NCBI GenBank assembly: GCA_041748075.1
Contig: JBGTDX010000127.1
Coordinates: 37,425 to 101,424, forward strand
Reading direction: 5' to 3'
DNA from: JBGSYJ01 sp041748075
GTDB taxonomy: Bacteria; Acidobacteriota; Thermoanaerobaculia; Gp7-AA8
Length of the DNA stretch: 64,000 bases
The stretch's first letter is position 1, and each line of letters begins with the position of its first letter. The notes beneath the pieces were generated by a model, which saw nothing but the letters and a program-made list of their open reading frames with translations, made no database searches and was not told where the DNA came from. The position numbers and the translations under genes were made by a program. Shown here piece after piece: positions 39,989 through 49,289 of the stretch.

Positions 39989-40461
39989 TGAAGCATAGAC
40001 AGTTGCTGGAGAGTCTCGATCATGGGCGGGTAATCCGGGCGATCGAAGAGGCCGAGCAGAAGTGCTCCGGCGAGATCAGGGTCCACATTCAGCCGGGCGC
40101 TCATGGCCGTGAAGTCCGTCACGTTGCGGAGAAGACCTTCGAACGGCTCGGCATGACGAAGACGGAATTGCGCAACGGCGTGCTGCTCTTCATTCTTTCG
40201 CGTGATCAGAAGTTCGCGATCCTTGGCGACAAGGGTGTGAACGACAAGGTGAGCGAAGGATACTGGGAAGCGATTGCGGGTGAACTGAGGAACCGTTTCC
40301 GCGCGGGAGAGTTCACCGAGGGCATCGTAGACGCGATCGAGCAGGTCGGGAAACTCCTGGCGGAGCACTTTCCCTTCTGTCCCACAACAGACGTCAATGA
40401 GTTGACCAATGAACTGAGCATCGAACACGACGAGCAGCATCCCCCGGAATCCGGACGCTGA
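39988..40461 (+). CDS. TPM-domain protein, soluble
   Basis: The 157-residue protein is a second TPM domain without signal peptide or membrane helix (AIEEAEQKCSGEIRVHIQPG, NGVLLFILSRDQKFAILGDKGVNDKV, FRAGEFTEGIVDAIEQVGKLL). It overlaps the stop of the first TPM gene (TGATG) and abuts folK. It would work with the LemA and TPM membrane proteins encoded upstream. Confidence 0.85.
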   Translation: MKHRQLLESLDHGRVIRAIEEAEQKCSGEIRVHIQPGAHGREVRHVAEKTFERLGMTKTELRNGVLLFILSRDQKFAILGDKGVNDKVSEGYWEAIAGELRNRFRAGEFTEGIVDAIEQVGKLLAEHFPFCPTTDVNELTNELSIEHDEQHPPESGR

Positions 40462-40938
40462 ATGTCCAGCTCCGTGCTTCTCTCGCTCGGCAGTAACGAG
40501 GGGGACCGCGCTTACCATCTGCGCGTCGCTCTGCACAGGCTGGGATCCGTGGTCAGACTGGTGCGGATCAGTTCGGTATGGGTGTCGGATCCTCTCGGCT
40601 GCCCGCCCGGTTCCCCTTCGTTTTTCAACCTCGTGGCGGCCGGCGTGACTTCGTTATCCGCCGAGGATCTCATTCTGCAGACGATTGCCATCGAGAGTTC
40701 GCTGGGCCGCGTGCGGACCCGGCGGAATGCGCCCAGGCCGATCGACATCGATCTCATCTTCGTCGGCGGCAGACGCGTTCGTTCCCCAGCCCTGGTCCTT
40801 CCGCATCCCCGCTACGTGGAACGCGAATTCGTCCTCGCACCCATCCGGGAGCTCGGACTGAGATGGTTTGATTCACAGGAGGGAACCGACATCGACCGAA
40901 TGCGCGGGAAGGGGAGAGTACGAAGACTCGACCCGTGA
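40462..40938 (+). CDS. folK: 2-amino-4-hydroxy-6-hydroxymethyldihydropteridine pyrophosphokinase
   Basis: The 158-residue protein has the FolK signatures LSLGSNEGDRAYHLRVALHRL, VAAGVTS, ESSLGRVRTRRNAPRPIDIDLIFVGG and LPHPRYVEREFVLAPIREL. It transfers pyrophosphate from ATP to the pterin in folate synthesis. The ATG directly follows the stop of the TPM gene, so translation is probably coupled. Confidence 0.93.
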   Translation: MSSSVLLSLGSNEGDRAYHLRVALHRLGSVVRLVRISSVWVSDPLGCPPGSPSFFNLVAAGVTSLSAEDLILQTIAIESSLGRVRTRRNAPRPIDIDLIFVGGRRVRSPALVLPHPRYVEREFVLAPIRELGLRWFDSQEGTDIDRMRGKGRVRRLDP

Positions 40939-40998
40939 GGAGCTTCGCACCTCAGGCGGCCGAACCCGGCCATTAAAGACCGGACTCCGGTCGACACG

Positions 40999-41790
40999 CT
41001 ACTTGTTCATGCCTCCGCCGAACCCGCCTTCGAGGACGGGATTGGGGCGAAGGCTGGTTCCCGAGTAGGCTCGAAGCAGCGGGAACGGATTGACCGTCTC
41101 GTCCCGATGGCTCACCTGGAAATGAAGGTGGGGAGGCGTTCCCGCCGCGTTGCCCGTCGTGCCGACGAATCCGATCAGATCTCCCTGGCGGACCTGCATG
41201 CCCTCATAGATGCCTGGGGCCCAGCGGTCCAGATGGGCGTAATAGAAGGAGTAGCCCTCTTCATTCACGAGCCATACGCTTCGGCCGCCCTTCTTCTGAT
41301 CCCCGATGTAGCTGAGGTATCCGTCGACGACCGCGACGACTGGAGTGCCCCTGGGCGCGAAAATGTCGATGCCCCGATGATGGCGCCTTCCGCCCTCGCG
41401 GGGATAGCCGAAATTGTCGTGGATGTCCCGGCCCGTAAGTCCGGCCACGGGCATCGGAAGGGACGAGTACGTCCTGGGAAGCGCTGCGATCTCCAGGGTG
41501 TACGCAGAAGTTGAGTTTGACGGAGCAAGTCCCGCGCGCTGAATCTCACGGTCCTTCGAGCGGGTCAGGTCGTGGCGCATGATCGCCATCAATTCGCTGA
41601 ATTCCTCGTCGGCGAGAGCTTCGGGTGCTTGTAACGCCGGGCGGGATGGAACGGACGCCAGGTAGCTGTGTGGCTCCACGATGACGGTTGCCTGGTTGAT
41701 ATGGGAAACGCAGCCCGTACCGGCTGCCACGCAAATCAGGCCGGCCAGAAGTCTCGGGAAGTGCGATGGGCGGAAGTGTCCTGGCAACAT
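40999..41790 (-). CDS. M23 family metallopeptidase, probable lipoprotein
   Basis: The 263-residue protein starts with a signal sequence ending in AAGTGC (possible lipobox, Cys27 from this start). The C-terminal half is a LytM/M23 domain with zinc ligands in HHRGIDIFAPRGTPV and HLHFQVSHRDETVNPFPLL and the usual GDLIGFVGTTGNAAGTPPHLHF arrangement in part. It would cut peptidoglycan cross-bridges or regulate an amidase. The ATG at 41835 is an alternative start; neither has a clear ribosome-binding site. Confidence 0.88.
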   Translation of the reverse strand: MLPGHFRPSHFPRLLAGLICVAAGTGCVSHINQATVIVEPHSYLASVPSRPALQAPEALADEEFSELMAIMRHDLTRSKDREIQRAGLAPSNSTSAYTLEIAALPRTYSSLPMPVAGLTGRDIHDNFGYPREGGRRHHRGIDIFAPRGTPVVAVVDGYLSYIGDQKKGGRSVWLVNEEGYSFYYAHLDRWAPGIYEGMQVRQGDLIGFVGTTGNAAGTPPHLHFQVSHRDETVNPFPLLRAYSGTSLRPNPVLEGGFGGGMNK

Positions 41791-41899
41791 ACAGATATCT
41801 GGTACGGCTCTTTCATCGGCGGATACGGCTATCATAGACCGGCGTCAGTGTAGGGAACGGGGTGAGGAAATGCAACCCGAGCCCACCTTCCGTGATCCC

Positions 41900-42430
41900 T
41901 CAGGTGAGGCTGTACCTCGAACGCAGGATCTCTTCGTGGTACATCCCGTGCCCCGCGATCATCCACGCCAGAGCCCTGACTGAAACCTGCCCGCCGCTGG
42001 CGATCCCCTTCCTGCTCCATGCGTCCGCTGGCAAGTGGCGGCACAGCAGGATCGTAGACTTCCGCACGTTCGCCAGTTCGTCCATCAGGCTTTCGATTGG
42101 AACTGAATCGAACGCTGCGTTTCGGACGAAGTCGTCCTGCTCAAATCCCTCGAGCTCTGCCGGGTCGTTCCGCCCGAAGCGGAGAGCGCGGTAGGCAAAC
42201 ACTCTTTCGGAGTCGATTACATGACCGACGAGCTCGCGAATGCTCCACTTGCCGGCCTCATAGCGGTATCCGGCCCTGGCGTCAGGGACTCCGCTCAAAA
42301 GAGTCAGGAGAGAATCGAGCTGGCGCTCGAGGCTGACCAGAACGTCGCCATCAGGAACCAGAGAGACGTACCGGTGGTAATACGGGAGGTATTCAGTTGC
42401 CTCGGGCCTGATTTCGCTGGGAACAGTCAT
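41900..42430 (-). CDS. DinB family protein
   Basis: The 176-residue four-helix protein has the DinB/YfiT layout with metal-binding histidines in WSIRELVGHVIDSERVFAYRAL and in LAWMIAGHGMYHEEILRSRY. Related proteins are thiol transferases using small thiols, but many are uncharacterised. ATG 42430 follows AGGAG. The gene overlaps the end of the DUF5996 gene by 4 nt (ATGA). Confidence 0.88.
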   Translation of the reverse strand: MTVPSEIRPEATEYLPYYHRYVSLVPDGDVLVSLERQLDSLLTLLSGVPDARAGYRYEAGKWSIRELVGHVIDSERVFAYRALRFGRNDPAELEGFEQDDFVRNAAFDSVPIESLMDELANVRKSTILLCRHLPADAWSRKGIASGGQVSVRALAWMIAGHGMYHEEILRSRYSLT

Positions 42431-43356
42431 CGGTTTGCTCCTGAAAGTGCTGCCACGTCCCATCCCGCCAGTTTCGCGCCCGCAATATACGAGCTTTCGA
42501 GAAAGGCGAGCAGGTCTTGCTCGGCCGTATTGGAGCGCTGAATCAGCGCATACGGAAGGACAGCCAGAGACCCTCCGTTCTGTTCGACCCAGTGTGCACC
42601 GGCCGGCTCGAGTGGCTGCTCACGAAGCCCTTTCGGTTCCGGAGCCGCGTATGCGTAGTAGGCGGGCTCCCTGACGTTCGCGTCTCCAGCCCAGAAACCG
42701 AAACTCACGACCTCGTGAGAATAGGCTTCTCTCGCGACGTTGTTGGCCGACTCCATCGGTGGCGCGGGCCTGCCGCTGAAGCGTGTGACCGCGAGATCGA
42801 AGCTGTGCCAGAAAAGATGTATCGGACTCGTCTTCCCGACGAATCGTCCGCTGAATTTCCAGAAGATGACACTGCTCCATGCGTGGATGCGTGCAAGCCG
42901 GTGGGTGAACTCGCGGTTGTATCCTCGGTGCTCGTGATCCTCCGCAAACGGCGTCTTGAATGGTTGATCGTATGGAACCGCAAGGATGCGCGGATGGATA
43001 CCGAGTCCGGCGAGAGTCCCGAAGAGATCCTCATGAAACTCCGCGACCGACTGTCCCTCGAGGGCGATTGTCCTGCGATCTCCATCAGTCGTCGTGACGA
43101 TCAGCTCATGATTGACGAAGTCGAACGCGATCTCGAAGCGAAGGTCTTTCCATGGCATTGGGCCCGTGGTCCAGCCCAGGGACGTGACGTAGAGCGGCAC
43201 ATGCCACCAGTGATTCCGGTGCGGCATGATGCCCAGCCGGATCTTTCCAACGATCTGTGCATACATGTGGAGCGTGATTTTTTCGGGCTCCCACTCCGCG
43301 AGGGGAAGCGGAGGCAGCGACGATGAATCATGCGAGTCGGCGAGGTCATGAGGCAT
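42427..43356 (-). CDS. DUF5996 family protein
   Basis: The 309-residue soluble protein has the family pattern LPPLPLAEWEPEKITLHMYAQIVGKIRL, NHWWHVPLYVTSLGWTTGPMPW, FDFVNHELIV and WSSVIFWKFSGRFVGKTSPIHLFWHSFDLAVTRFSGR. The family is of unknown function; conserved Trp and His suggest a small-molecule or metal site. It is translationally coupled to a DinB protein, which may be a functional partner. Confidence 0.85.
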   Translation of the reverse strand: MPHDLADSHDSSSLPPLPLAEWEPEKITLHMYAQIVGKIRLGIMPHRNHWWHVPLYVTSLGWTTGPMPWKDLRFEIAFDFVNHELIVTTTDGDRRTIALEGQSVAEFHEDLFGTLAGLGIHPRILAVPYDQPFKTPFAEDHEHRGYNREFTHRLARIHAWSSVIFWKFSGRFVGKTSPIHLFWHSFDLAVTRFSGRPAPPMESANNVAREAYSHEVVSFGFWAGDANVREPAYYAYAAPEPKGLREQPLEPAGAHWVEQNGGSLAVLPYALIQRSNTAEQDLLAFLESSYIAGAKLAGWDVAALSGANR

Positions 43357-43414
43357 GACGGGTCATCTCCGGAAACAGACTTTCGAGAAGCTCAGACCTG
43401 AAGCATATCTCTGA

Positions 43415-44758
43415 TCAGAAGATCAGGCTGACGAACTCTTCCAGGCGGCGCACCGGGAGGACCTCGATGTCCGTCCTGATCTCGGACGCGTTTGCAGCGG
43501 GCACGATCAGCCGCCGGAAGCCCAGCGCTGCCGCTTCGCGTGCGCGGAGATCGGGCTGGGAGACGCTGCGCACTTCACCCAGCAATCCCACCTCCCCGAA
43601 AACTGCCAGATCGCTTTTGACCGGGACGTTCTTCTGGCTGGAGAGCAGCGCGGCGACGACACCGAGATCCGTAGCCGGTTCGTCAATCTCCAGGCCCCCG
43701 GCCACATTGACGTAAATGTCATGGGCGAGAAAGTTCGAGCCGGTTCTCCGTTCGAGGACCGCGAGAAGCAACGACACGCGGTTTGCATCGAGTCCCATCG
43801 CCATCCTCCTGGGGCTCGGAAAGTGTGTCGGAGAAACGAGACCCTGCACCTCGATCAGGAGCGGGCGGGTCCCCTCCAGGGTCGCTACGATCGCGGAGCC
43901 CGCAGCTCCGCTCCGCTGTGAAATGAGCACCGCGGATGGATTCGGGACTTCTTCCAGCCCGTTGTCGTGCATCTGATAGATGGCGACCTCGTTGACCGGG
44001 CCGAAGCGGTTCTTGAAGGCGCGCACCAGGCGGTAGTTGTGAAACTTTTCTCCTTCGAAATAGAGCACGGTGTCGACGATGTGCTCGAGCGACTTCGGTC
44101 CCGCGATCGTCCCTTCCTTGGTGATGTGGCCTATGAGAAAAATCGGCAGCGACAGCCGTTTCGCTACAGTCATTAGAATGCCTGCGCAGTCGCGAACCTG
44201 ACCGACCGAGCCCGGAGCGGACGAGTTGGTGCCCGTTTGTACCGTCTGGATCGAATCGATGATCACGGCTGCAGGAGCCAGCTTGTCGATCTCCACGATG
44301 ATCTTTTCGATGGAGGTTTCGGAGTAGAGGATGATTCGTTCGTTCAGTGTTCCAAGGCGGCGGCCCCGCAGAGCGATCTGCCTGGGAGACTCTTCTCCGG
44401 AGACGTAAAGCACCGGGCCGTACACAGCCAGCTGCTCTGCCGCCTGCAGGAGAAGCGTCGATTTTCCGATTCCCGGTTCCCCTCCCACCAGCGTGACGGC
44501 TCCGGGGACCACGCCGCCTCCGAGCACGCGATCGAGGTCAGGAAGTTTCGTCGAGATCCGCGGTGTGAGGTCGGCACCGACTGCTGTGATGGGAAGGGGA
44601 TTGGAGGCGGACCCGAGCGCTGAAAGGCCGCCGCTATCCGTTGCCGGAGTCTCCTCGTGGTACGAGTTCCAGGCATTGCACTCAGGACAGCGCCCCATCC
44701 ACTTGGATGTCTGGCTGCCGCACTCGCTGCATGAGAAGACCACGCTCTTTTTTGCCAC
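43415..44758 (-). CDS. radA: DNA repair protein RadA (Sms)
   Basis: The 447-residue protein has the N-terminal zinc finger (Cys10, Cys13, Cys24, Cys27), a RecA-like ATPase with Walker A GGEPGIGKST (92-101), the RadA-specific KNRFGP motif and a C-terminal Lon-like domain (VNVAGGLEIDEPATDLGVVAALLSS). It promotes branch migration in recombination. A long heptamer repeat lies just upstream of its start. Confidence 0.95.
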   Translation of the reverse strand: MAKKSVVFSCSECGSQTSKWMGRCPECNAWNSYHEETPATDSGGLSALGSASNPLPITAVGADLTPRISTKLPDLDRVLGGGVVPGAVTLVGGEPGIGKSTLLLQAAEQLAVYGPVLYVSGEESPRQIALRGRRLGTLNERIILYSETSIEKIIVEIDKLAPAAVIIDSIQTVQTGTNSSAPGSVGQVRDCAGILMTVAKRLSLPIFLIGHITKEGTIAGPKSLEHIVDTVLYFEGEKFHNYRLVRAFKNRFGPVNEVAIYQMHDNGLEEVPNPSAVLISQRSGAAGSAIVATLEGTRPLLIEVQGLVSPTHFPSPRRMAMGLDANRVSLLLAVLERRTGSNFLAHDIYVNVAGGLEIDEPATDLGVVAALLSSQKNVPVKSDLAVFGEVGLLGEVRSVSQPDLRAREAAALGFRRLIVPAANASEIRTDIEVLPVRRLEEFVSLIF

Positions 44759-44803
44759 GGATGTGAATTGTACAGCGACGAGAGCGACTCTACGGGGAGT
44801 GGA

Positions 44804-44907
44804 GGAAGAGTGAAGGGTGAAGGGTGAAGGGTGAAGAGTGAAGGGTGAAGAGTGAAGGGTGAAGAGTGAAGGGTGAAGGGTGAAGGGTGAAGAGTGAAGA
44901 GTGAAGA
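44804..44907 (+). repeat. Heptamer tandem repeat, about 14 units
   Basis: Uninterrupted TGAAGGG/TGAAGAG units from about 44811 to 44906, immediately upstream of radA (which reads leftward). The unit alternates at one base only. On the opposite strand it reads as open frames of LFTLHPS-type repeats, which I regard as meaningless. Confidence 0.9.
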
Positions 44908-44928
44908 TCCGGCCGCCTGCAACACGGT

Positions 44929-45008
44929 GTCATCCTGAGCGAAGCGAAGGATCTCCTGAAGAGGATCGAGCATCGCAAGCAGAGATCCTTCGCTTCGCTC
45001 AGGATGAC
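44929..45008. repeat. 80-bp palindromic dispersed element with 27-bp perfect arms
   Basis: The left arm (44929-44955, beginning GTCATCCTGAGCGAAGCG) is the exact reverse complement of the right arm (44982-45008), around a 26-bp centre CTGAAGAGGATCGAGCATCG and a few more bases. The left arm and centre recur at 63950-64000 with one base changed. No coding capacity. Elements with this sequence type are common in intergenic DNA of many bacteria. Confidence 0.85.
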
Positions 45009-45114
45009 GTGGCCTCGCTCAGCATGACACGGTGGTTCATCACCCCTTCACCGGCGCCCAGCGCCGTTAGGTAGCTTGGGATGACACAATGCTTCGATTT
45101 CTTCACAGCCTCTC

Positions 45115-45153
45115 AGGATGACACCCGTGTTCATTTCTCACCACAATGACTGT
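45115..45153 (+). repeat. Dispersed repeat of the ATGACACCGTG...CTCRCCACAATGAC type
   Basis: AGGATGACACCCGTGTTCATT and then TCTCACCACAATGAC match the elements at 6002, 34969 and 39188. It lies between the 80-bp palindrome and the ftsH terminator in a 480-bp gene-free stretch (44759-45241) that holds only repeats. Confidence 0.55.
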
Positions 45154-45193
45154 CCTGTCATTTCCGGCACGGGATGACAAGTCCATAAACAGA

Positions 45194-45217
45194 ACGGGCG
45201 GACCGAAGTCCGCCCGT
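45194..45217 (-). terminator. Intrinsic terminator of ftsH
   Basis: ACGGGCGGAC (45194-45203) and GTCCGCCCGT (45208-45217) form a perfect 10-bp stem. On the transcribed strand the loop is a very stable C(UUCG)G tetraloop, followed by TCTGTTTATGG. It lies 24 bp past the ftsH stop. Confidence 0.75.
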
Positions 45218-45241
45218 CATCAAAATCGATATGAGAGAGAT

Positions 45242-47143
45242 CTATCCCACTACCGGAACGTCTGCGTTGTCGCCGCTACCCGGTGCGATGGTAATCGGTT
45301 CTCCCGGACCCTCGAGCGGGAGCACTTCCTTGGACTTCAGGTAGTCGACGCCCGTCTCCTCGCGAAGAATCTCGTTCACTTCGATGCCTTCGAGAGTTTC
45401 CTTCTCGAGGAGTCGCTTGGCGACGCGGTCGAGGGAGGACTTGTGGGTACTGATCACGTCATGCGCCGTCTTGTAGGCGCGATCGATGATTCTCCGCACT
45501 TCCTGATCGATCTCCCTAGCGGTCGACTCGGAGTAGTCCTGATGCTGTGCGAACTCACGGCCGAGAAAAATGGCTTCTTCCTTCTTTCCGAAGGATAGAG
45601 GACCCAGATCGGACATGCCCCACTCGCAAACCATCTTGCGGGCGAGACCGGAGGCGCGCTCGATGTCGTTTCCTGCGCCAGTGGTAATTTCAGTGAGAAA
45701 CAGCTCCTCTGCGATGCGTCCGCCGAGAAGCACCGCCAGCATTGCTTCGAGATACCGCTTGGAGTAGGAATACTTGTCCTCAGTCGGCAGCTGCTGCGTC
45801 AGTCCCAGCGCGCGGCCTCGGGGGATGATCGTGACTTTGTGCAGCGGATCGGCTGCCGGAAGAATCGCGGCGACGATTGTGTGGCCGGCTTCGTGAAATG
45901 CGGTGTTTCGCTTTTCGCGATTGCTCATGACCATGCTCTTCCGTTCGACGCCCATGATGACCTTGTCCTTCGCGAATTCGAAGTCGATCATCTGGACTTT
46001 CTTCTTGTCGTAACGGGCCGCATTGAGCGCCGACTCATTGACCAGATTCGCCAGGTCCGCACCCGAAAAGCCTGGCGTACCGCGAGCCAGCACGCTCACG
46101 TCGACGTCATCGGCCAGCGGAATGGTACGGGTGTGAACGCGCAGAATACCTTCGCGGCCTTTCAGATCGGGAAGGTCGACGACCACGCGGCGGTCGAAGC
46201 GCCCCGGACGAAGCAGAGCCGGGTCGAGTACGTCCGGACGGTTCGTCGCAGCGACGAGAATGACTCCGTCGTTCGATTCGAATCCGTCCATTTCGACGAG
46301 TAGCTGGTTGAGAGTCTGCTCACGCTCGTCGTGTCCACCACCGAGGCCGGCGCCGCGGTGACGGCCGACCGCGTCAATCTCGTCGATGAAGATGATGCAG
46401 GGAGCGTTCTTCTTGCCCTGCTCGAACAGATCTCGAACGCGCGAAGCGCCGACACCGACGAACATCTCGACGAAGTCGGATCCACTGATGGAAAAGAACG
46501 GCGCGTTGGCCTCGCCGGCGATCGCCCGGGCGAGCAGTGTCTTGCCTGTTCCGGGAGGACCCATGAGGAGCACACCCTTCGGGATTTTGCCGCCCAGCTT
46601 CGTGAACTTCTGGGGCTCTTTGAGAAACTCGATGATCTCGGCCAGCTCGACCTTCGCTTCGTCGACCCCGGCCACATCCTTGAAGGTGACCTTCTTCGAG
46701 TTCCCGGAAAGGAGTTTGGCTTTCGACTTACCGAACGACAGGGCCTTGTTCCCGCCCGCCTGCATCTGTCTCATGAAGAAGATCCAGAGGCCGATCAGAA
46801 AGAGCACGGGAGCCCAGGTCATCAAAGCAGTGAAGAAGGAGCTGTCGCGCTTTTCCTCGATCTTGAATTTGACGTTCTTTTCGCGCAGGAAGGGGACGAG
46901 CCCGTCGTAGCTCGAATGGGCCAGAGTCCGGAATTCGGCGGGGGAGGCTCCCCGGAGGTCGCCACGGATCTCCTCGCCTCGAATGATCACCGATTCAACT
47001 CTGCCGGCGTCCACGTGGTTCAGAAAATCGCTGAAGAGCATCTCCTCCGTCGTGCCCTTGGTCTGCTGGAAGAGGCTCCAGAGAAGGAATACGAGGACGA
47101 TGATGACTACCCATAGGAGCGCAGTCTTGACTGTGGAATTCAA
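45242..47143 (-). CDS. ftsH: ATP-dependent zinc metalloprotease FtsH
   Basis: The 633-residue protein has two membrane helices (about 5-25 and 105-125) around a periplasmic domain, an AAA module (Walker A GPPGTGKT, Walker B IIFIDEIDAVG, GLGGGHDEREQTLNQLLVEMDGF) and the M41 zinc site FHEAGHTIVA. It degrades misfolded membrane proteins and regulators. The start is TTG with GGAGG four bases upstream. The C-terminus is acidic. The tilS-hpt-ftsH order is widely conserved. Confidence 0.96.
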   Translation of the reverse strand: MNSTVKTALLWVVIIVLVFLLWSLFQQTKGTTEEMLFSDFLNHVDAGRVESVIIRGEEIRGDLRGASPAEFRTLAHSSYDGLVPFLREKNVKFKIEEKRDSSFFTALMTWAPVLFLIGLWIFFMRQMQAGGNKALSFGKSKAKLLSGNSKKVTFKDVAGVDEAKVELAEIIEFLKEPQKFTKLGGKIPKGVLLMGPPGTGKTLLARAIAGEANAPFFSISGSDFVEMFVGVGASRVRDLFEQGKKNAPCIIFIDEIDAVGRHRGAGLGGGHDEREQTLNQLLVEMDGFESNDGVILVAATNRPDVLDPALLRPGRFDRRVVVDLPDLKGREGILRVHTRTIPLADDVDVSVLARGTPGFSGADLANLVNESALNAARYDKKKVQMIDFEFAKDKVIMGVERKSMVMSNREKRNTAFHEAGHTIVAAILPAADPLHKVTIIPRGRALGLTQQLPTEDKYSYSKRYLEAMLAVLLGGRIAEELFLTEITTGAGNDIERASGLARKMVCEWGMSDLGPLSFGKKEEAIFLGREFAQHQDYSESTAREIDQEVRRIIDRAYKTAHDVISTHKSSLDRVAKRLLEKETLEGIEVNEILREETGVDYLKSKEVLPLEGPGEPITIAPGSGDNADVPVVG

Positions 47144-47381
47144 TTATCCTCCGAGGATTCCCGATCAGGTCAATTGAGTCACCGGCGGAGGTCAGGTTCG
47201 GGACCCTGCACCACCACGCGAAGTACAAACCGTACGGTCGCGAGTTTAATTCTATGGGGAGTAGCCATTAGCCCCCCGACGTGAGTTGATCACCGTGTAG
47301 CCGGCAATAAGTAAATTTCATCCCGTTTCAGAGCCGCAGCCTGCAGTGCTGCCACCGGAGACGCCGAACTCTGACCGGTTC

Positions 47382-47924
47382 CTACCTCCTTCGGCTCACC
47401 GTGTAATCCTCGTCCATCTCCCCGATATAAGGCAGGTTCTCGAACCTGCCCTGATGATCCAGGCCGTAGCCGACGAAGGTGCCCTCACCCACTTCGAAGG
47501 CTGAATAGTCGACGCGCACGGCGGTCCGTCGGGAGTTCGGGCGGTCCAGCAGAGCGACCAGCCGGAGCACGGCCGGATTCCTTGTCCGGAACTGGGTGAG
47601 AAGGTAGTTCTCGATCACACCGGTGGCCACCACGTCCTTGAGCAGGTAGAGGTTCCTGCCTTCCATCTCGAAGTGGGTGAGAAAGTTCAGGGCCATCGGT
47701 TCGTCGTCGCTCTCGGCCTTCCGAACGACGTCGACGAAGTGGTAACGAACCTCACCGGGGATGGCACGGAGCAGGTCGGCAAGAAAAACGGATGATCCCT
47801 TGAGAATCCCGATCAGGACGATCTCCTGATCTCCAGCATCCGCCCGGATCCGCGCGCCGAGCTCTTGAACTCGACTTGCGATCTGCTGCGCGCTGAATCG
47901 GGTCCGTACCCCGGCCTCTCTCAT
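47382..47924 (-). CDS. hpt: Hypoxanthine phosphoribosyltransferase
   Basis: The 180-residue protein has the PRTase fold: IVLIGILKGSSVFLADLL, and the region LYLLKDVVATGVIENYLL corresponding to the PRPP loop, where LLKDVVATG replaces the more usual VEDIIDTG pattern (the two acidic residues are reduced). VDYSAFEVGEGTFVGYGLDHQGRFENLPYIG near the end is typical of HPRT. It salvages hypoxanthine and guanine. It overlaps tilS by 4 nt. Confidence 0.88.
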   Translation of the reverse strand: MREAGVRTRFSAQQIASRVQELGARIRADAGDQEIVLIGILKGSSVFLADLLRAIPGEVRYHFVDVVRKAESDDEPMALNFLTHFEMEGRNLYLLKDVVATGVIENYLLTQFRTRNPAVLRLVALLDRPNSRRTAVRVDYSAFEVGEGTFVGYGLDHQGRFENLPYIGEMDEDYTVSRRR

Positions 47925-49273
47925 ACTGTTTCCTCGAGCACGATCACATAGACCTCCTGGCTCGCGTCACGAACCCGGAACGGTTCCGCGATGCCGACTC
48001 CCCCCACGCTGACGATCTCTCCCCGCCATGTGAGCAATGGAATGCTATCGCGAACCTCCCTGGGGATTCTACGCTTGATGAGAAAATCGCTCAGACTCCG
48101 GTCTGATGATCTTCCGGCAGGGTGAAAACGGTCACCCGGCCTGCGGCTTCGGACGATGAACGGTGCCGAGGTATCCGCAGAGGGCAGCTGAAATGCGTCG
48201 GACTGCTCCCCCGGAGCGCTCTGCCGCCTCTCGAGGGTCAGGCGCTTGCCGATTTCCGGAATGAGGACGCTCGTTCCGGGAACCACCTCCAGTTCGAATG
48301 CTCTGGCCGGGGTCTGCCTGAGACGGAGAGTCACCTCTTTCCCGTCTCCGGCCAGCTCGAGGGAGCCCGAAACGGAGACGCGCCGCAGGCGAGGCAACTC
48401 GTCCACGAGCCGCTTGAGATCGCGGGCGGAGACGTCCCGCATCCCGGGCTCCAGCCGGCGGATCTGCCGGGCCAGCACCGCCTGGAGCAACCAGGGGTCG
48501 TCCGGAGCCTGCCCGAGGTCGAACGTCGTGCGATCCGCGCTCTCGAGGACCCAACCGCTCGAGGAGCGTCGCACAAGCTCCTCCAGCGCCGCGGATTCGG
48601 ATCTCGCCTGGCTCGCTGTCTCACAGAGCGTCGAGATCAGGTTGGGATTGATCTCCAGGAGGCGAGGCATGATGTCGAGCCGGATACGATTCCGGAGAAA
48701 TCGTTCGTCTTCATTCGACCGGTCCTCCCGGGGCACAACTTTCCGTTCGGAAAGAAGCTCCAGAACTTCTTCCCGATCCACATCGAGAAAAGGCCTGAGA
48801 ATTCGTCCCGATTTTGCAGGTGAGATGCCCTGGAGCCGCGTCGTACCGCTCCCGGTGAGAAATCTCATGAGGACCGTTTCCGCCTGGTCCTTGCGCGTAT
48901 GGGCCGTGGCGATGAAATCTGCGTCCGTCCTGGACCGGATTGCCTCGAGGGCGGCGTAACGGGCGGCCCGAGCCGCGGCCTCCACGCCGTGCCCGCGCAC
49001 GTTCTCAGGGGAAAGCTCCGCCCGGACCGCGTGAAACTCGATGTCGTGAGAACTGCAGATCGCACGCACAAAGGCCTCGTCCCCGTCCGACTCGTCTCCT
49101 CGGAGGGCGTGGTTCACGTGCCCGGCGAGAATCGTGTAGCCCTCGTCGCGAAGCTCGTTCCATGCGAGAAGCAGGGCGGTGGAGTCTGCTCCTCCAGAGG
49201 CCGCAACGAGTATACGCGACGGCGCGATGTCGAATTCATCAAGGAAACGGCGGAGTGCGTCCTCGATCGCCAT
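47921..49273 (-). CDS. tilS: tRNA(Ile)-lysidine synthetase
   Basis: The 450-residue protein has the PP-loop motif SGGADS at residues 26-31, HVNHALRGDESDGDEAFV and ATAHTRKDQAETVLMRFLTG, then C-terminal substrate-binding domains ending in RRPGDRF-type and RRIPREVRDSIPLLTWRGEIVSVGGVGI segments. It converts C34 of the CAU-anticodon tRNA-Ile to lysidine so that it reads AUA. A CAU-anticodon tRNA gene lies upstream on the same strand. Confidence 0.94.
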   Translation of the reverse strand: MAIEDALRRFLDEFDIAPSRILVAASGGADSTALLLAWNELRDEGYTILAGHVNHALRGDESDGDEAFVRAICSSHDIEFHAVRAELSPENVRGHGVEAAARAARYAALEAIRSRTDADFIATAHTRKDQAETVLMRFLTGSGTTRLQGISPAKSGRILRPFLDVDREEVLELLSERKVVPREDRSNEDERFLRNRIRLDIMPRLLEINPNLISTLCETASQARSESAALEELVRRSSSGWVLESADRTTFDLGQAPDDPWLLQAVLARQIRRLEPGMRDVSARDLKRLVDELPRLRRVSVSGSLELAGDGKEVTLRLRQTPARAFELEVVPGTSVLIPEIGKRLTLERRQSAPGEQSDAFQLPSADTSAPFIVRSRRPGDRFHPAGRSSDRSLSDFLIKRRIPREVRDSIPLLTWRGEIVSVGGVGIAEPFRVRDASQEVYVIVLEETV

Positions 49274-49289
49274 GGGAACAGAATGGGGG

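Noticed and set aside
44804..44907. CRISPR array
   Set aside because: The 7-bp units are contiguous with no spacers, and there are no cas genes.
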